DNA of 64,000 bases from Phycisphaerales bacterium (lineage in GTDB: Bacteria; Planctomycetota; Phycisphaerae; Tepidisphaerales; Tepidisphaeraceae). Positions 9,772 to 18,403 of this stretch are shown here, piece after piece. The stretch spans positions 278,340 through 342,339 of the forward strand of contig JADLCB010000011.1 in the NCBI GenBank assembly GCA_020847375.1, given 5' to 3'. The position numbers and the translations under genes were made by a program. Numbering within the stretch: the first letter of the stretch is position 1; each line of letters starts with the position of its first letter. Under the pieces are notes generated by a model. It was given only the letters and a program-made list of their open reading frames with translations, did no database searches and was not told the DNA's origin.

Positions 9772-10851
9772 TCAGCTATGAAGTGACTGTCTTGCGGCCA
9801 GTTCATCCAGACGACGGTCAATGGCGCGGCTGGCGGCAAGGGGGTCAAAGCGGTTGAGAATTGTGCGCTGTTGCGCTTCATAACCGCTGGGCTGTTCGAT
9901 GTAATAAACATCCTGCATCAGGCTGGCCAGCTTTTGCGCTGTTCCATCATAAAGACAATGGGGATGCAGGACGTTGGGCAGCAGTTCAGGGTAAATCCCG
10001 ATGCGCGGCCAGATGGGAAAGCACCCTGCCGCCAGACCAAAAATGGCGTACTGATCGCACGTCGCGCCAATCTTGGTGGAAATCATCACGCTGCATTGAT
10101 ACATCGCCTGAATCTGAGCTGCTTCGTCAGTCTCGACAATGGTTTGTCGCGGAATTTCCGGCGCTAGATCATCGACAGGCCCCACGGTGATAAAATTCCA
10201 CTTATCAGCACGGCGCTGCAGAAGGTTGTAGGCTGCATTGATCAATTTGATATTGGCGTCGCGGGTATCGACAAAAGCGCGCCGCTTCATGCGCGTGACT
10301 TGTTTTCGCGCGTCGGCCTTTTCGACCGCATGCCAGTCGATTGGCGGCGGCATGTGCTGCGCTTTACCGATCAGTTCAGGCATGGGGTTACGGCCAGACA
10401 ACTCTGGATGGCGGCTGACCAGGGCCGAGGCCTTGTGCAGAAAATCGCGTAGATGGAACAGTGAATTAAACCAGATTTCTGTCGCGGCCTGGGCAGTGTT
10501 GAGGTTGACCAGATGAACAGCATCATCTTCCACGTTATGAACCGGCGGCAACTGGTTGGAATGAAAATAGACCACCGATGGTACGCGCGCCAGACTGGGC
10601 ATGAACCGATGAAAATCAGCCAGATTCAGGGCTTCACTGGTCAGGAGAATATCCGCCCTGCCGACCCAGTGCCGCGTTAGTTGTTCGCTGAACCAGGTGG
10701 CGGCGGCCATCAACCGCCGCTCGATACGTCGCGGCGGCAGCTTCAAAACGGTCCAACGGTGACGGCTATGGCGGATCAGGGTTTCGAGCGCCAGCTTGCG
10801 AATCCCGCCGTAAAAGGGTTCCAGCGCGATGATATCAAGTTGCGTGGGCAT
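9772..10851 (-). CDS. DUF3524 glycosyltransferase, tRNA-queuosine mannosyltransferase-like
   Basis: The N-terminal half matches the DUF3524 pattern I know from eukaryotic GTDC1/QTMAN: EPFYGG (near residue 8), KLPPRRIERRL, LLTSEALNLADF, then YFHSNQLPP. The C-terminal half is GT-B-like, with FGLAAGCFPIWPRIGIYPEL holding the usual nucleotide-sugar-binding region. The animal enzyme mannosylates queuosine in tRNA-Asp; the substrate in bacteria is inference. Length (359) is normal. The ATG at 10851 is used because the family begins just before the FYGG block; a GTG at 10869 would add six residues. It ends a minus-strand run after glyQS with a 40-base gap, so co-transcription with a tRNA-charging gene is likely. 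Confidence 0.75.
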   Translation of the reverse strand: MPTQLDIIALEPFYGGIRKLALETLIRHSRHRWTVLKLPPRRIERRLMAAATWFSEQLTRHWVGRADILLTSEALNLADFHRFMPSLARVPSVVYFHSNQLPPVHNVEDDAVHLVNLNTAQAATEIWFNSLFHLRDFLHKASALVSRHPELSGRNPMPELIGKAQHMPPPIDWHAVEKADARKQVTRMKRRAFVDTRDANIKLINAAYNLLQRRADKWNFITVGPVDDLAPEIPRQTIVETDEAAQIQAMYQCSVMISTKIGATCDQYAIFGLAAGCFPIWPRIGIYPELLPNVLHPHCLYDGTAQKLASLMQDVYYIEQPSGYEAQQRTILNRFDPLAASRAIDRRLDELAARQSLHS

Positions 10852-10891
10852 TGGGCTGATTACCGCCACATCCTTGCTTTACGATCACCTC

Positions 10892-12439
10892 TTATCCGCT
10901 CAATCGTTCATTCAGGTAGCTCCCGACCTGATCGATATTGATTCGTTGCTGGGTGGCACTGTCGCGATCACGAACCGTCACCGTCTGATCCTTGAGCGTG
11001 TCACCATCAATCGTTACGCAGTACGGCGTACCAATTTCATCCATCCGGGCATAGCGCTTGCCGATGGACTGCTTGGCGTCAAACTCGCAGGTATACTTCT
11101 GCCGCAGGTCCATATACAGCTTGCTGGCGATTTCGGGCATGCCTTCCTTGTTAACCAGCGGAAAGATTCCAACTTTAACCGGCGCAAGGCTGGGCTTGAA
11201 CGCCAGATATTCGCCGCTGGGCCGGGACTCATCCCTGCGATAAGCCTCGCACAACAGCACCAACACACCGCGAGTCAAACCACTGGAGGGTTCGATCACG
11301 TTGGGCACATAACGACTCCTGGTTTTGATCTCTTCCGCTGAAGTCCCCTGCTCCTTGAGCCGCAATTGCAGATCCTGATCAAAATAATCCAGCTTCTGCC
11401 CGGAATGTTTGGCGTGCTGGGACAGGTCGTAATCACCGCGATGGGCAATACCTTCCAGCTCACCAAAACCCGGCGCTGTAAAGGGATATTTATATTCGAT
11501 ATCAACCGTCGCTTTGGAATAAAACGCCAGCTCATCAGCATCGTGGTCACGGTAGCACAAATGCGATGGATCGATACCCAGTGACTGCCACCATGCCATG
11601 CGCTGCGCCCGCCAGAATTCATACCACATGAGGGCATCATCGGGCGGGCAGAAAAACTCCAGCTCCATTTGCTCAAATTCGCGGCTGCGGAATATAAAGT
11701 TGCGTGGCGTCACTTCATTGCGGAAACTCTTGCCCACCTGGGCGATACCGAAAGGTACCTTGACGCGCGTGGTATCGACCACGTTTTTGAACTGCAGGAA
11801 AATTCCCTGGGCTGTTTCGGGGCGCAGGTAGGTTTTATTGTCTTCGTCGCGGATCGGTCCGGGATAGGTATCCAGCATCAGGCTGAAGGCGCGCGGTTCG
11901 GTGAGCGTTCCTGGCGTGCGCGTATCCGGCCCAACCACGCGGGCATACGCCTCGGGCGGCAGTGTCGTCAGGATCACTTCATCGTAGTCGGTGGGATTGC
12001 GGCGGGCATCACGTTTGATTTTTTTCTCGGCTGCTTCGCGGTCTTCCACAAAGGCGAAGCTGTTGCCCTGCCCATCCCTGGGAACCAGCACTTTGACATG
12101 ATCCGCCCGGTACCGCCCTTTTGTCTCGCGGTCATCGACCATGGGATCATTGAATGAATCGACATGCCCCGATGCGTGCCAGACCTTGGGATGCTGAATA
12201 ATCGCTGAATCAAGGCCGACGATTTCCACCGGTTGACCATCAGGGCCAATCGGCGGACATTCGACCATGTTGCGCCACCAGTCATCACGGATGTTATTTT
12301 TCAGCAGCACCCCCAGCGGGCCATAATCCCAGAATCCACGGATTCCGCCGTAAATTTCCGATGCAGGGTAAATAAATCCCCGCCGTTTACAAAGGGAAAC
12401 AATCGCATCCATGACACTGGCAGCGGGTGTATCGGACAT
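10892..12439 (-). CDS. glyQS: Glycyl-tRNA synthetase, single-chain (alpha2) type
   Basis: This cytoplasmic class II synthetase charges tRNA-Gly. The GlyRS hallmark PASEIYGGIRGFWDYGPLG is near residue 25. Further on, motif 2 is NEVTPRNFIFRSREFEQME, and the C-terminal anticodon-binding domain starts near residue 415 (PSLAPVKVGIFPL). At 515 residues this is the homodimeric eukaryote/archaea-like type, not the alpha-beta GlyQ/GlyS tetramer. A good Shine-Dalgarno (CGGAG, 8 bases) precedes the ATG at 12439. It is upstream of the DUF3524 gene on the same strand. Confidence 0.97.
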   Translation of the reverse strand: MSDTPAASVMDAIVSLCKRRGFIYPASEIYGGIRGFWDYGPLGVLLKNNIRDDWWRNMVECPPIGPDGQPVEIVGLDSAIIQHPKVWHASGHVDSFNDPMVDDRETKGRYRADHVKVLVPRDGQGNSFAFVEDREAAEKKIKRDARRNPTDYDEVILTTLPPEAYARVVGPDTRTPGTLTEPRAFSLMLDTYPGPIRDEDNKTYLRPETAQGIFLQFKNVVDTTRVKVPFGIAQVGKSFRNEVTPRNFIFRSREFEQMELEFFCPPDDALMWYEFWRAQRMAWWQSLGIDPSHLCYRDHDADELAFYSKATVDIEYKYPFTAPGFGELEGIAHRGDYDLSQHAKHSGQKLDYFDQDLQLRLKEQGTSAEEIKTRSRYVPNVIEPSSGLTRGVLVLLCEAYRRDESRPSGEYLAFKPSLAPVKVGIFPLVNKEGMPEIASKLYMDLRQKYTCEFDAKQSIGKRYARMDEIGTPYCVTIDGDTLKDQTVTVRDRDSATQQRINIDQVGSYLNERLSG

Positions 12440-12610
12440 AGTTCAACTCCGTTATGGATTCTATTTGCTGAGTACGGTTATGTTAAAGGTGTTTAACGAA
12501 ACAGCACCCGGCATCTGGCGTAACACCAAGCCGCTTGAGCAAGCAGCCAGTGATAATGCCCGAAGCCGAGTGCTGGTTAAAGTCGCTCGAAAAATCGATT
12601 GGCAACGCGC

Positions 12611-12892
12611 TTAGGCCTGGCCCGTCTTGGCAGCGGCGGCGTTAAGGCGCTTGGCCAGACGGCTGCGTCGGCGCGCGGCTGCATTTTTATGGATGGTACC
12701 ATGGTCTGCGATTCGGCCCAGACGGCTGGTAACCGCCTTGAACTGCGTGCGCGCTTCATCCAGATTTCCTGCAGTCAGCGCGGCGGTAAATGACTTCACC
12801 GCCTCCTTGACCTGCCCCTTACGGGCGCGGTTGCGCGCATTGCGTTTTTCGGTTTGACGAATTCTCTTTTTAGCGGATAACGAATGAGCCAC
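12611..12892 (-). CDS. rpsT: 30S ribosomal protein bS20
   Basis: It is a small, very basic protein that binds 16S rRNA in the small ribosomal subunit. It starts at GTG 12892, giving MAHSLSAKKRIRQ, the typical S20 opening, and the body keeps NKAAR/HKNAAARRRSRL-type basic helices near the C-terminus. It has 93 residues, slightly above the usual 85-90 because of an Ala-rich tail. GGAGAAG lies 8 bases upstream of the GTG and decides the start, although the frame stays open for another 54 bases upstream. It is divergent from rsmE. Confidence 0.93.
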   Translation of the reverse strand: MAHSLSAKKRIRQTEKRNARNRARKGQVKEAVKSFTAALTAGNLDEARTQFKAVTSRLGRIADHGTIHKNAAARRRSRLAKRLNAAAAKTGQA

Positions 12893-13169
12893 GAGTCTAT
12901 CTTCTCCATGTACAATGCGAAAACGCCGCCGACCAAGGCAGCACAAGACAATGATCTTACTGTTGAACGTTCTTTTGTCCAGTTACGAGCTGATAGAATA
13001 TCCAGAAAAAATGTGGCAAACAGGCAAAAATTGACCTGGTTAGCAGGCTTGGATTTACGTCAATGCGCTGTTTTTGACGACTTTTTGACAGGATTTCCGG
13101 TTTGCTGCGATTTTCGGCCTGTTTTCAACCGGTTCGACATTTTCGCGGTCGGCGGTCACAATCCTGTCT

Positions 13170-13943
13170 GTGCCACGAAGAGTATATGTAAAAAATCTGA
13201 CGCTGGGACAGATTGCCGTCGATGCCGCTGCCGCGCATCATCTGCGTGATGTGCTGCGGATGACGCCAGGCGAGGAAATCGAGGCGTTCGATGAACAGGG
13301 TCACGTCGGCCGGGGGCGGCTGATTCAAGTCGATACTGCCGGTGTGGAAATCGAAATTGAAAAGTTGGAAATACGCCCTTGCGGTCATCATTTGAATCTG
13401 ACCATCGCCTCAGCCTTGCCCAAGGGGGCAAGGGCGGACTGGATGATTGAAAAACTCTCAGAATTGGGCGTGAATCGCTTTGTTCCGCTTGTGACTCAGC
13501 GCAGCATCGTTACGCCGCAGGGGGAAAATAAGATTCAGCGATGGAATCGCCTGGCGCTTGAATCCGCCCGACAATCCCGCCGTCATGGCGTAATGGATAT
13601 TTCAGAGGTGCTGCCACTGGATCGCGCGCTGGCTGCACTGAATACCAGCCACGCGTGCGGCGCAGTAGCTGCCACGGAACTTGCCCACGTCACCCCCCTG
13701 CCGCTACTGGCATGGGCTGAGGCGCGCGCCAGCACCGAGGCGCCAGATATCTGGATTTTCATCGGACCGGAAGGAGGCTGGGAAACTGGCGAGCTTGGTG
13801 CTATGCAGTCTGCTGGCTTGACCGTTGTCAGCCTGGGGGAGACAATTTTGCGGGTGGAAACGGCCGCAATTGTGGCGGCGACGCTACTATCGGCGGCCTC
13901 GAGCGCTCATCGTGGCAAGGCTTGTGCCGGCGAACTCGGTTAA
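13170..13943 (+). CDS. rsmE: 16S rRNA m3U1498 methyltransferase
   Basis: RsmE is a SPOUT-class (trefoil-knot) methyltransferase acting on U1498 of 16S rRNA in the assembled 30S subunit. The N-terminal PUA-like part starts MPRRVYV. The knot motifs are visible: MIEKLSELGV near residue 92, IGPEGGWETGE near 200, and LGETILRVETAA near 226, which binds S-adenosylmethionine. At 257 residues length is normal. It starts with GTG. No Shine-Dalgarno is seen, but CACAAT ends 7 bases before the GTG, with TTCGAC 18 bases further up, as for other candidate leaderless genes here. The next gene starts about 20 bases after its stop. Confidence 0.92.
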   Translation: MPRRVYVKNLTLGQIAVDAAAAHHLRDVLRMTPGEEIEAFDEQGHVGRGRLIQVDTAGVEIEIEKLEIRPCGHHLNLTIASALPKGARADWMIEKLSELGVNRFVPLVTQRSIVTPQGENKIQRWNRLALESARQSRRHGVMDISEVLPLDRALAALNTSHACGAVAATELAHVTPLPLLAWAEARASTEAPDIWIFIGPEGGWETGELGAMQSAGLTVVSLGETILRVETAAIVAATLLSAASSAHRGKACAGELG

Positions 13944-13965
13944 TCATGGGACCAATTTTCGAGTG

Positions 13966-14592
13966 ATGCGTTGCAGGGATCAAGACTCGTTTGTCTTTGG
14001 CGCTGATGAAGTGCTGTATGCGTTGTTGCGCCCCGCGCAACGCGCCAGCGTGTTGATGTTCATCATCGGTGGGTTATTTTTAATCTGCGGCCTGTTTATA
14101 GGGTTGATCGGGACGCTGCCGATGACCCCGGAGCAGACGCAACTGCCCCATGATATGCTCAGCCAGTTGCACAAGGCTGAACAGGAAACCGGAATCAAAA
14201 TCCCGGTCTTCTTTATCATCATGGGTATCATCATCGCCCTGCCGGCGCTGATCATGATCATCCTGGGTTTTTTTGTGCGCCGAGGCGGCCTGGTGAGCGC
14301 AATTCTCGCCATCATTTTAACCTCTGTGCTGCTGTTGATGTCAGGATTCAACGTGCTTGCCGCATTGCGCGCTGGCCCGGCTCAGTTGGTGGTTCCGGTT
14401 ATTCTCCTGGTCATGTTGATCCTGCTGGAAACATGGCTCATTCAGGCGGCGCGGCGTTCTCGCGAGATTCGTGCTGTCCAGCTTACTCAGCAGAGGCAAT
14501 ACCCACAGGCGATGCAACACCAGTATCAGTATCAACAGCCTTATCCCGGCCAGTGGCAAGCACCCCCTCCCCCGCCGCCACCAACCAACTGA
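13966..14592 (+). CDS. Hypothetical four-helix membrane protein with Gln/Pro tail
   Basis: No family is recognised. From the ATG at 13966 the protein has 208 residues. A short soluble head precedes a hydrophobic segment (VLMFIIGGLFLICGLFIGL), a loop of about 40 residues, then three further hydrophobic stretches (FFIIMGIIIALPALIMIIL, LVSAILAIILTSVLLLM and LVVPVILLVMLILLETW). The C-terminal tail is rich in Gln, Tyr and Pro and ends in a run of prolines, suggesting a disordered cytoplasmic tail that may bind a partner. The frame is open upstream into rsmE, but that part is rsmE sequence in the wrong frame. GTG at 13963 is an equal alternative start. It probably shares a transcript with rsmE. Confidence 0.65.
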   Translation: MRCRDQDSFVFGADEVLYALLRPAQRASVLMFIIGGLFLICGLFIGLIGTLPMTPEQTQLPHDMLSQLHKAEQETGIKIPVFFIIMGIIIALPALIMIILGFFVRRGGLVSAILAIILTSVLLLMSGFNVLAALRAGPAQLVVPVILLVMLILLETWLIQAARRSREIRAVQLTQQRQYPQAMQHQYQYQQPYPGQWQAPPPPPPPTN

Positions 14593-14615
14593 TTCGCGAT
14601 CATAATGGAGCCGAT

Positions 14616-14648
14616 AAAAAAAGACCCGCAGCCACCGTGCTGCAGGTC
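14616..14648 (-). terminator. Intrinsic terminator of the coiled-coil gene
   Basis: Read on the minus strand, a 10-bp stem GACCTGCAGC / GCTGCGGGTC (one G-T pair) with a 6-base loop is followed by seven T residues. It lies 55 bases after the stop of the gene at 14704-15387. Confidence 0.9.
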
Positions 14649-14703
14649 TACTGAAGGAGGATCCATCCTCAACTGAATTTATGGATCGTCTTGATGACCG
14701 CGC

Positions 14704-15387
14704 TCAAGCAGCCTGTTGAAAGCAAAAGACGGAGCGGCGATCTTTGCGACCTGTCGTCTGACGGGTTGGGTTGGCCGCTTGCGGCTCACCAACCACTTCT
14801 TCCGGGTCATTTTGCGGCTGAATCGGCTGATCTTTTGGCGAAGACGCAACTTCAACCGGCGGTGCTGTTTTGGTTTGTGGCTCAACCTTGGCCGGCTCAG
14901 GTTGAGATTTGCTGACCTGCGATTGTGGCTTGAGCAGGTCGCCGATTTCCTCGAGCGCGCTTTTATCGGCATCGGTAGGCAACTGACCAAGCACGGTTTT
15001 CAGCTCGGCGTCGAGCGATTCAATTTCGCTACGAAGATGATCGATAACGGTTTCCTGATGCTCGATGGCCTGGGTTAAGGCAGCCGTTTTCTGTTCCATC
15101 TGATCGATCTGCACGCGCTGACGGCCACAGGTCGCCTCTGCCTGTTCCCGATTGGCTCGTTCCGTGGCCAGATTCGATTCAATCTGATTGCAGCGGTCCA
15201 GCTCCACCGCCAGTTCCTTCTGCAGTTCATTGGCGTGCGCTTTACGCTGGGCGATTTCAGCCTGACGCTCCTCCAGCGTTTTTTCCTGCCTGGTGATTGT
15301 GGCCTCGTGTTTTTGGATCTGCTCGCGATGCTTCAGAATCATCGATTTGGCTTGATTCAACGCTTCTGCATAGGTCATTACTGCCAT
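14704..15387 (-). CDS. Coiled-coil protein of unknown function
   Basis: The first 145 residues are almost entirely heptad-like and charged (KHREQIQKHEATITRQEKTL and similar, with many Glu, Gln, Lys and Arg), so a long coiled coil is nearly certain. From about residue 150 the protein becomes a Pro/Gln/Lys-rich, probably disordered linker, ending in a short basic tail (TGRKDRRSVF). There is no signal peptide or membrane segment, so it is cytoplasmic. AAGGAGG sits 6 bases before the ATG, one of the best ribosome binding sites in the window, and a strong terminator follows, so it is a well-expressed single-gene unit. A structural or scaffold role is only a guess. Confidence 0.75.
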   Translation of the reverse strand: MAVMTYAEALNQAKSMILKHREQIQKHEATITRQEKTLEERQAEIAQRKAHANELQKELAVELDRCNQIESNLATERANREQAEATCGRQRVQIDQMEQKTAALTQAIEHQETVIDHLRSEIESLDAELKTVLGQLPTDADKSALEEIGDLLKPQSQVSKSQPEPAKVEPQTKTAPPVEVASSPKDQPIQPQNDPEEVVGEPQAANPTRQTTGRKDRRSVFCFQQAA

Positions 15388-15605
15388 AATTGGCCTCCTT
15401 CAGGTACGGGTTACAATCCTGACCGTTGTTACATGTCGGGAATTAAGTCCAACAACGTAGTTTGCATCGGCTGAATCAGGAGGTCGATTTAGATGGTCTG
15501 TAGGAGCTGCAGCGAATAAACACGACCGATAACACTGGTCAGTCAAAGATATTCCAACACTGATACGGTCTCCGCTCCGGCGAGTCGATGTGCTAACCCA
15601 TCAAC

Positions 15606-15635
15606 AACAAAACCCCCGGCGCAATACCGGGGGTT
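15606..15635 (-). terminator. Intrinsic terminator of the small basic protein gene
   Basis: On the minus strand AACCCCCGG, a 7-base loop and CCGGGGGTT form a perfect 9-bp stem followed by TTGTTG. It lies about 40 bases past the stop at 15673. Confidence 0.85.
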
Positions 15636-15672
15636 GGATCCTGTGAAGTCTGGTAATTTCAAGCAGACAAGA

Positions 15673-15963
15673 TTATTTCTTCTTGCCAGCGTCTTTGGCT
15701 GGGGCTGCAGCTTTGGCCGGGGCAGCTTTACCTGCGGCACCCTTGCCGGCATCGACCGTCGCTTCCTCACCCTCAGCAGCCTTCTCTGTGCTCTTTCCGC
15801 CGACCGCCATCTTGCGATGTGCCACCTTCGGCAAACCCAGAATTGACTTGCTCTCCTCCCATTTGCCGTCGGAAACCAATTTTTCCAGGCGTTCCGCCCT
15901 CGACAAAACATTGCGATGACGAACCAGAGCACTGGCACTTTTCAAACTTGCATCTAACGACAT
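15673..15963 (-). CDS. PVC-type small basic protein (TIGR04137 family)
   Basis: The N-terminal 50 residues (SLDASLKSASALVRHRNVLS, then RAERLEKLVSDGKW) match the small basic protein family I know from Planctomycetes, Verrucomicrobia and Chlamydiae, whose function is unknown. It continues with the LGLPKVAHRK block typical of the family. The last 35 residues are an Ala/Lys-rich, histone-tail-like extension ending in GKKK, which suggests nucleic-acid or ribosome contact. GAGG lies 7 bases before the ATG at 15963. A 6-bp inverted repeat in the leader and a strong terminator make it a monocistronic unit. It is the best lineage marker in the window. Confidence 0.85.
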   Translation of the reverse strand: MSLDASLKSASALVRHRNVLSRAERLEKLVSDGKWEESKSILGLPKVAHRKMAVGGKSTEKAAEGEEATVDAGKGAAGKAAPAKAAAPAKDAGKKK

Positions 15964-15986
15964 ACTATACCTCAGTTCCGATCCTT

Positions 15987-16002
15987 GTATTTCAGGAAAT
16001 AC
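15987..16002 (-). repeat. Inverted repeat in the leader of the small basic protein gene
   Basis: GTATTT, CAGG, AAATAC is an exact 6-bp inverted repeat 24 bases upstream of the start codon at 15963. It would form a hairpin in the leader RNA or serve as an operator. Confidence 0.35.
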
Positions 16003-16147
16003 TGCAATTTAGCTTCAAAGGGTACATTTTAACAGACAAACCATCCCGACTCAAGGCCGGCCAATACCGTTTTTCAAGATAGTTTTACGATTGATATTTT
16101 GCGGAACTTGCTGGTGGAGAGGATTTTATCCGCCGGAATAACCAAAC

Positions 16148-16870
16148 ATGTGGTTGTCATCACCATTTTCTCCTGATTTACGCCGTCAGCGGCAGTCGCT
16201 GCTGGCGCGTATCAACCGGCGGTACAAGACGTTGCATGAATCGCTGGACATAGGATCAGGCACGTTCTGTTTTACGCGGATTTCTGATCCCAACAGCGTT
16301 CTGGCTGAGTTTTCCGCTCAGGCCAGCACGCAGAACCAGTACACCACAAGTGACGTGCTGCACCTGCCCTATTGGGCTGAGCTTTGGGATAGCTCGCTGG
16401 GTATTGCCCAGTGGCTTGGTGGTCAGTCCTTACAAAATGTACGCCTGCTGGATCTGGGTTGCGGTATGGGGTTGACCGGATCAATTGCTGCCTCGCTGGG
16501 CGCACGGGTGCTTTTTGCTGATCTGGAGCCATCCGCCCTGCTGTTTGCGCGCTTGAACAGCCTGCCCTGGCATCAGCGCGTTCGCACCCGTCGTTTGGAC
16601 TGGTCGGCCGACCATCTGCGTGAGCATTTTGATCTGATTCTCGGAACCGACATTCTCTACGAAGTGCGTCAATGGGGCGTATTGGAATCCTTCTGGCGTC
16701 AGCACCTGGCCAGGCGCGGTCGCGTCGTACTGGGCGAACCGGGGCGATCCAGCAGCGATGCCTTCATCGACTGGATCCAGTTGCGCGGCTGGCGTCTGAT
16801 TCGACAGAGTGTCTCCATACCAACCCGCAGCTCGCCGATCCGTATTTTTATCATCGATGAACCGCGCTGA
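16148..16870 (+). CDS. Class I SAM methyltransferase, protein-lysine type (Methyltransf_16-like)
   Basis: The N-terminal region has PYWAELWDSSLGIAQWL near residue 75, typical of the Methyltransf_16 group, which includes the ETF-beta lysine methyltransferase. The SAM-binding motif I is LLDLGCGMGLTG (about 100-111), then an acidic motif II (FADLEPSA) and the post-I block LILGTDILYE, which resembles the Asp-rich catalytic region of these enzymes. A protein target is therefore likely but not named. The 240 residues are normal. It is divergent from the small basic protein gene and convergent with the aminotransferase gene. No ribosome binding site is clear. Confidence 0.75.
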   Translation: MWLSSPFSPDLRRQRQSLLARINRRYKTLHESLDIGSGTFCFTRISDPNSVLAEFSAQASTQNQYTTSDVLHLPYWAELWDSSLGIAQWLGGQSLQNVRLLDLGCGMGLTGSIAASLGARVLFADLEPSALLFARLNSLPWHQRVRTRRLDWSADHLREHFDLILGTDILYEVRQWGVLESFWRQHLARRGRVVLGEPGRSSSDAFIDWIQLRGWRLIRQSVSIPTRSSPIRIFIIDEPR

Positions 16871-16987
16871 TGATGTGCTCGCCGCAATACCAGTACCAGC
16901 ATCAAATCATGTTGTGTCAGCGCATAGCACGACCATGCAGTCGGTTTGCCCCTGTCATTGGTCAATGGCTACGATTTTCTTTCGGTT

Positions 16988-18223
16988 CTACACTGCGGTC
17001 GTCGGTTTTCGCCCGCGCGGGACATGAGGAACCAGTGCCCTCTCGAGGTTACGCATCGCCTGAGCCAGGCGCTGTTCATTTTCGACCAGGGCAATACGGA
17101 CAAAACCCTCACCGTTTTCACCGAACGCTCCGCCGGGGCTGAGCGCCACCTCGGCTTCATCCATCATGCGCAGGCAGAACTCGATTGTTCCTTCGTCGGG
17201 TTTGAAATGGGCAGGATTGATTTTAGCCCAGACAAACATACTGGCGCGGGGTCGATCATACGTCCATCCCAGCTTGTCGCAGCCGCTGCATATCACATCG
17301 CGGCGGTTCTGATAAATGGCCGACTGCTGTTCGGGCGTCTGCTGACATTCGCGCATGGCGATCACGCTGGCAATCTGAATGGGCTGAAACATGCCATAAT
17401 CGTAATAGCCTTTGATCGTCGCCAGCGCCTTGACCATGTCCGCGTTGCCGCTGCAAAACCCGCAGCGCCACCCAGCCATGTTGTAGCTCTTGGACATCGT
17501 GGTAAATTCCACCCCGATCTCCTTGGCACCTGGCGCTGACAGGAACGACGGGGACTGATATCCGTCGAAATTGATTTCGCCATAGGCAAAATCGCTGATA
17601 ATCATGACACCATGGCGGTGGCACAGCTCAATCGCCTGTTTCCAGAAATCGGCATCGACCGTCATGGCGGTTGGGTTATGCGGATAGTTCAGGATCAACA
17701 GCTTGGGTTTGGGATACAGCTCAACAAAGACTTTTTCGATACGCTTGAGAAACGCCAGGTCATTGCCCAGCGGTACGCGGATGACGTTGGCGCCGGCCAT
17801 GGCTGGGGCGTAAACGTGGATGGGAAACGCCGGATCGCCGACGACGATCGTGTCGCCCGGGCCAAGCATCGCCAGGCATAGGTGGCTGAAGCCCTCCTTG
17901 GAACCAATGGTCGCGATGATTTCCGTTTCCGGGTCAAGTGTAACGCCGTACTTGCGCTCATACTTCATCGCGACTTCGCGCCTCAATCCGGCAATACCGT
18001 TGGAGACACTGTATCGATGATTGCGCGGATCACGCACCGCCTCAGCCAGTTTGTTGACGACCACGTCGGGCGTCGGGTCTGTCGGGTTGCCCATGCCCAG
18101 GTCGATAATATCGATTCCCGCCACCCGTTTTTCGTACTTCATCTTGTTGATGCGGCCAAAAAGATATGGCGGCAGACGCTGGATCCGGGCGGAAGGGTCG
18201 ATTTTGAAGGATTTACTTTCCAT
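16988..18223 (-). CDS. PLP aminotransferase, AlaC / LL-DAP-aminotransferase-like
   Basis: It is a fold-type I aminotransferase. The N-terminal block GIDIIDLGMGNPTDPTPDVV and the middle LNYPHNPTA are family signatures, and the PLP lysine is in TTMSKSYNMAGWRCGF (about residue 245). The Arg that binds the substrate carboxylate is in the C-terminal FVRIAL. Closest by eye are AlaC-type alanine transaminases and DapL2-like proteins, which use pyruvate or glutamate; the substrate is not decided. Length (411) fits. The 180-base leader upstream contains a TATAAT box and two stem-loops (see separate entries), so expression may be controlled in the leader. No strong Shine-Dalgarno sequence is seen. Confidence 0.87.
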   Translation of the reverse strand: MESKSFKIDPSARIQRLPPYLFGRINKMKYEKRVAGIDIIDLGMGNPTDPTPDVVVNKLAEAVRDPRNHRYSVSNGIAGLRREVAMKYERKYGVTLDPETEIIATIGSKEGFSHLCLAMLGPGDTIVVGDPAFPIHVYAPAMAGANVIRVPLGNDLAFLKRIEKVFVELYPKPKLLILNYPHNPTAMTVDADFWKQAIELCHRHGVMIISDFAYGEINFDGYQSPSFLSAPGAKEIGVEFTTMSKSYNMAGWRCGFCSGNADMVKALATIKGYYDYGMFQPIQIASVIAMRECQQTPEQQSAIYQNRRDVICSGCDKLGWTYDRPRASMFVWAKINPAHFKPDEGTIEFCLRMMDEAEVALSPGGAFGENGEGFVRIALVENEQRLAQAMRNLERALVPHVPRGRKPTTAV

Positions 18224-18231
18224 AAGTTGCT

Positions 18232-18371
18232 CGTCGTTAATAGATCGGTTTTCTGCTTGACCAGCAATCAGTTTTGCTCCGATAGCTGGCCAGACAATCA
18301 GATCAACCCATTACCCCGTCTAATACGGATAGGGTTGATCGCTGATCGTTATCAGTGCTCTTTTTATTATA
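18232..18371 (-). promoter_or_regulatory. Structured leader of the aminotransferase gene
   Basis: On the minus strand a TATAAT box (plus 18371-18366) would start a leader of about 135 bases. It contains an exact 9-bp inverted repeat GATCAACCC (18301-18309) and GGGTTGATC (18332-18340) around a 22-base core with its own small stem (CCGT / ACGG). A second stem follows, GGCCAGC / GCTGGTC read on the minus strand. There is no T-tract, so this is not an ordinary terminator. I do not recognise a known riboswitch class. Confidence 0.4.
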
Positions 18372-18403
18372 TGAGAGCCTATAGACAAAGAGGACGTAAA
18401 TAA

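Noticed and set aside
15543..15938. 131-codon minus frame overlapping the small basic protein
   Set aside because: It is the same strand in another frame, runs through the terminator hairpin and has an odd Arg/Trp composition.
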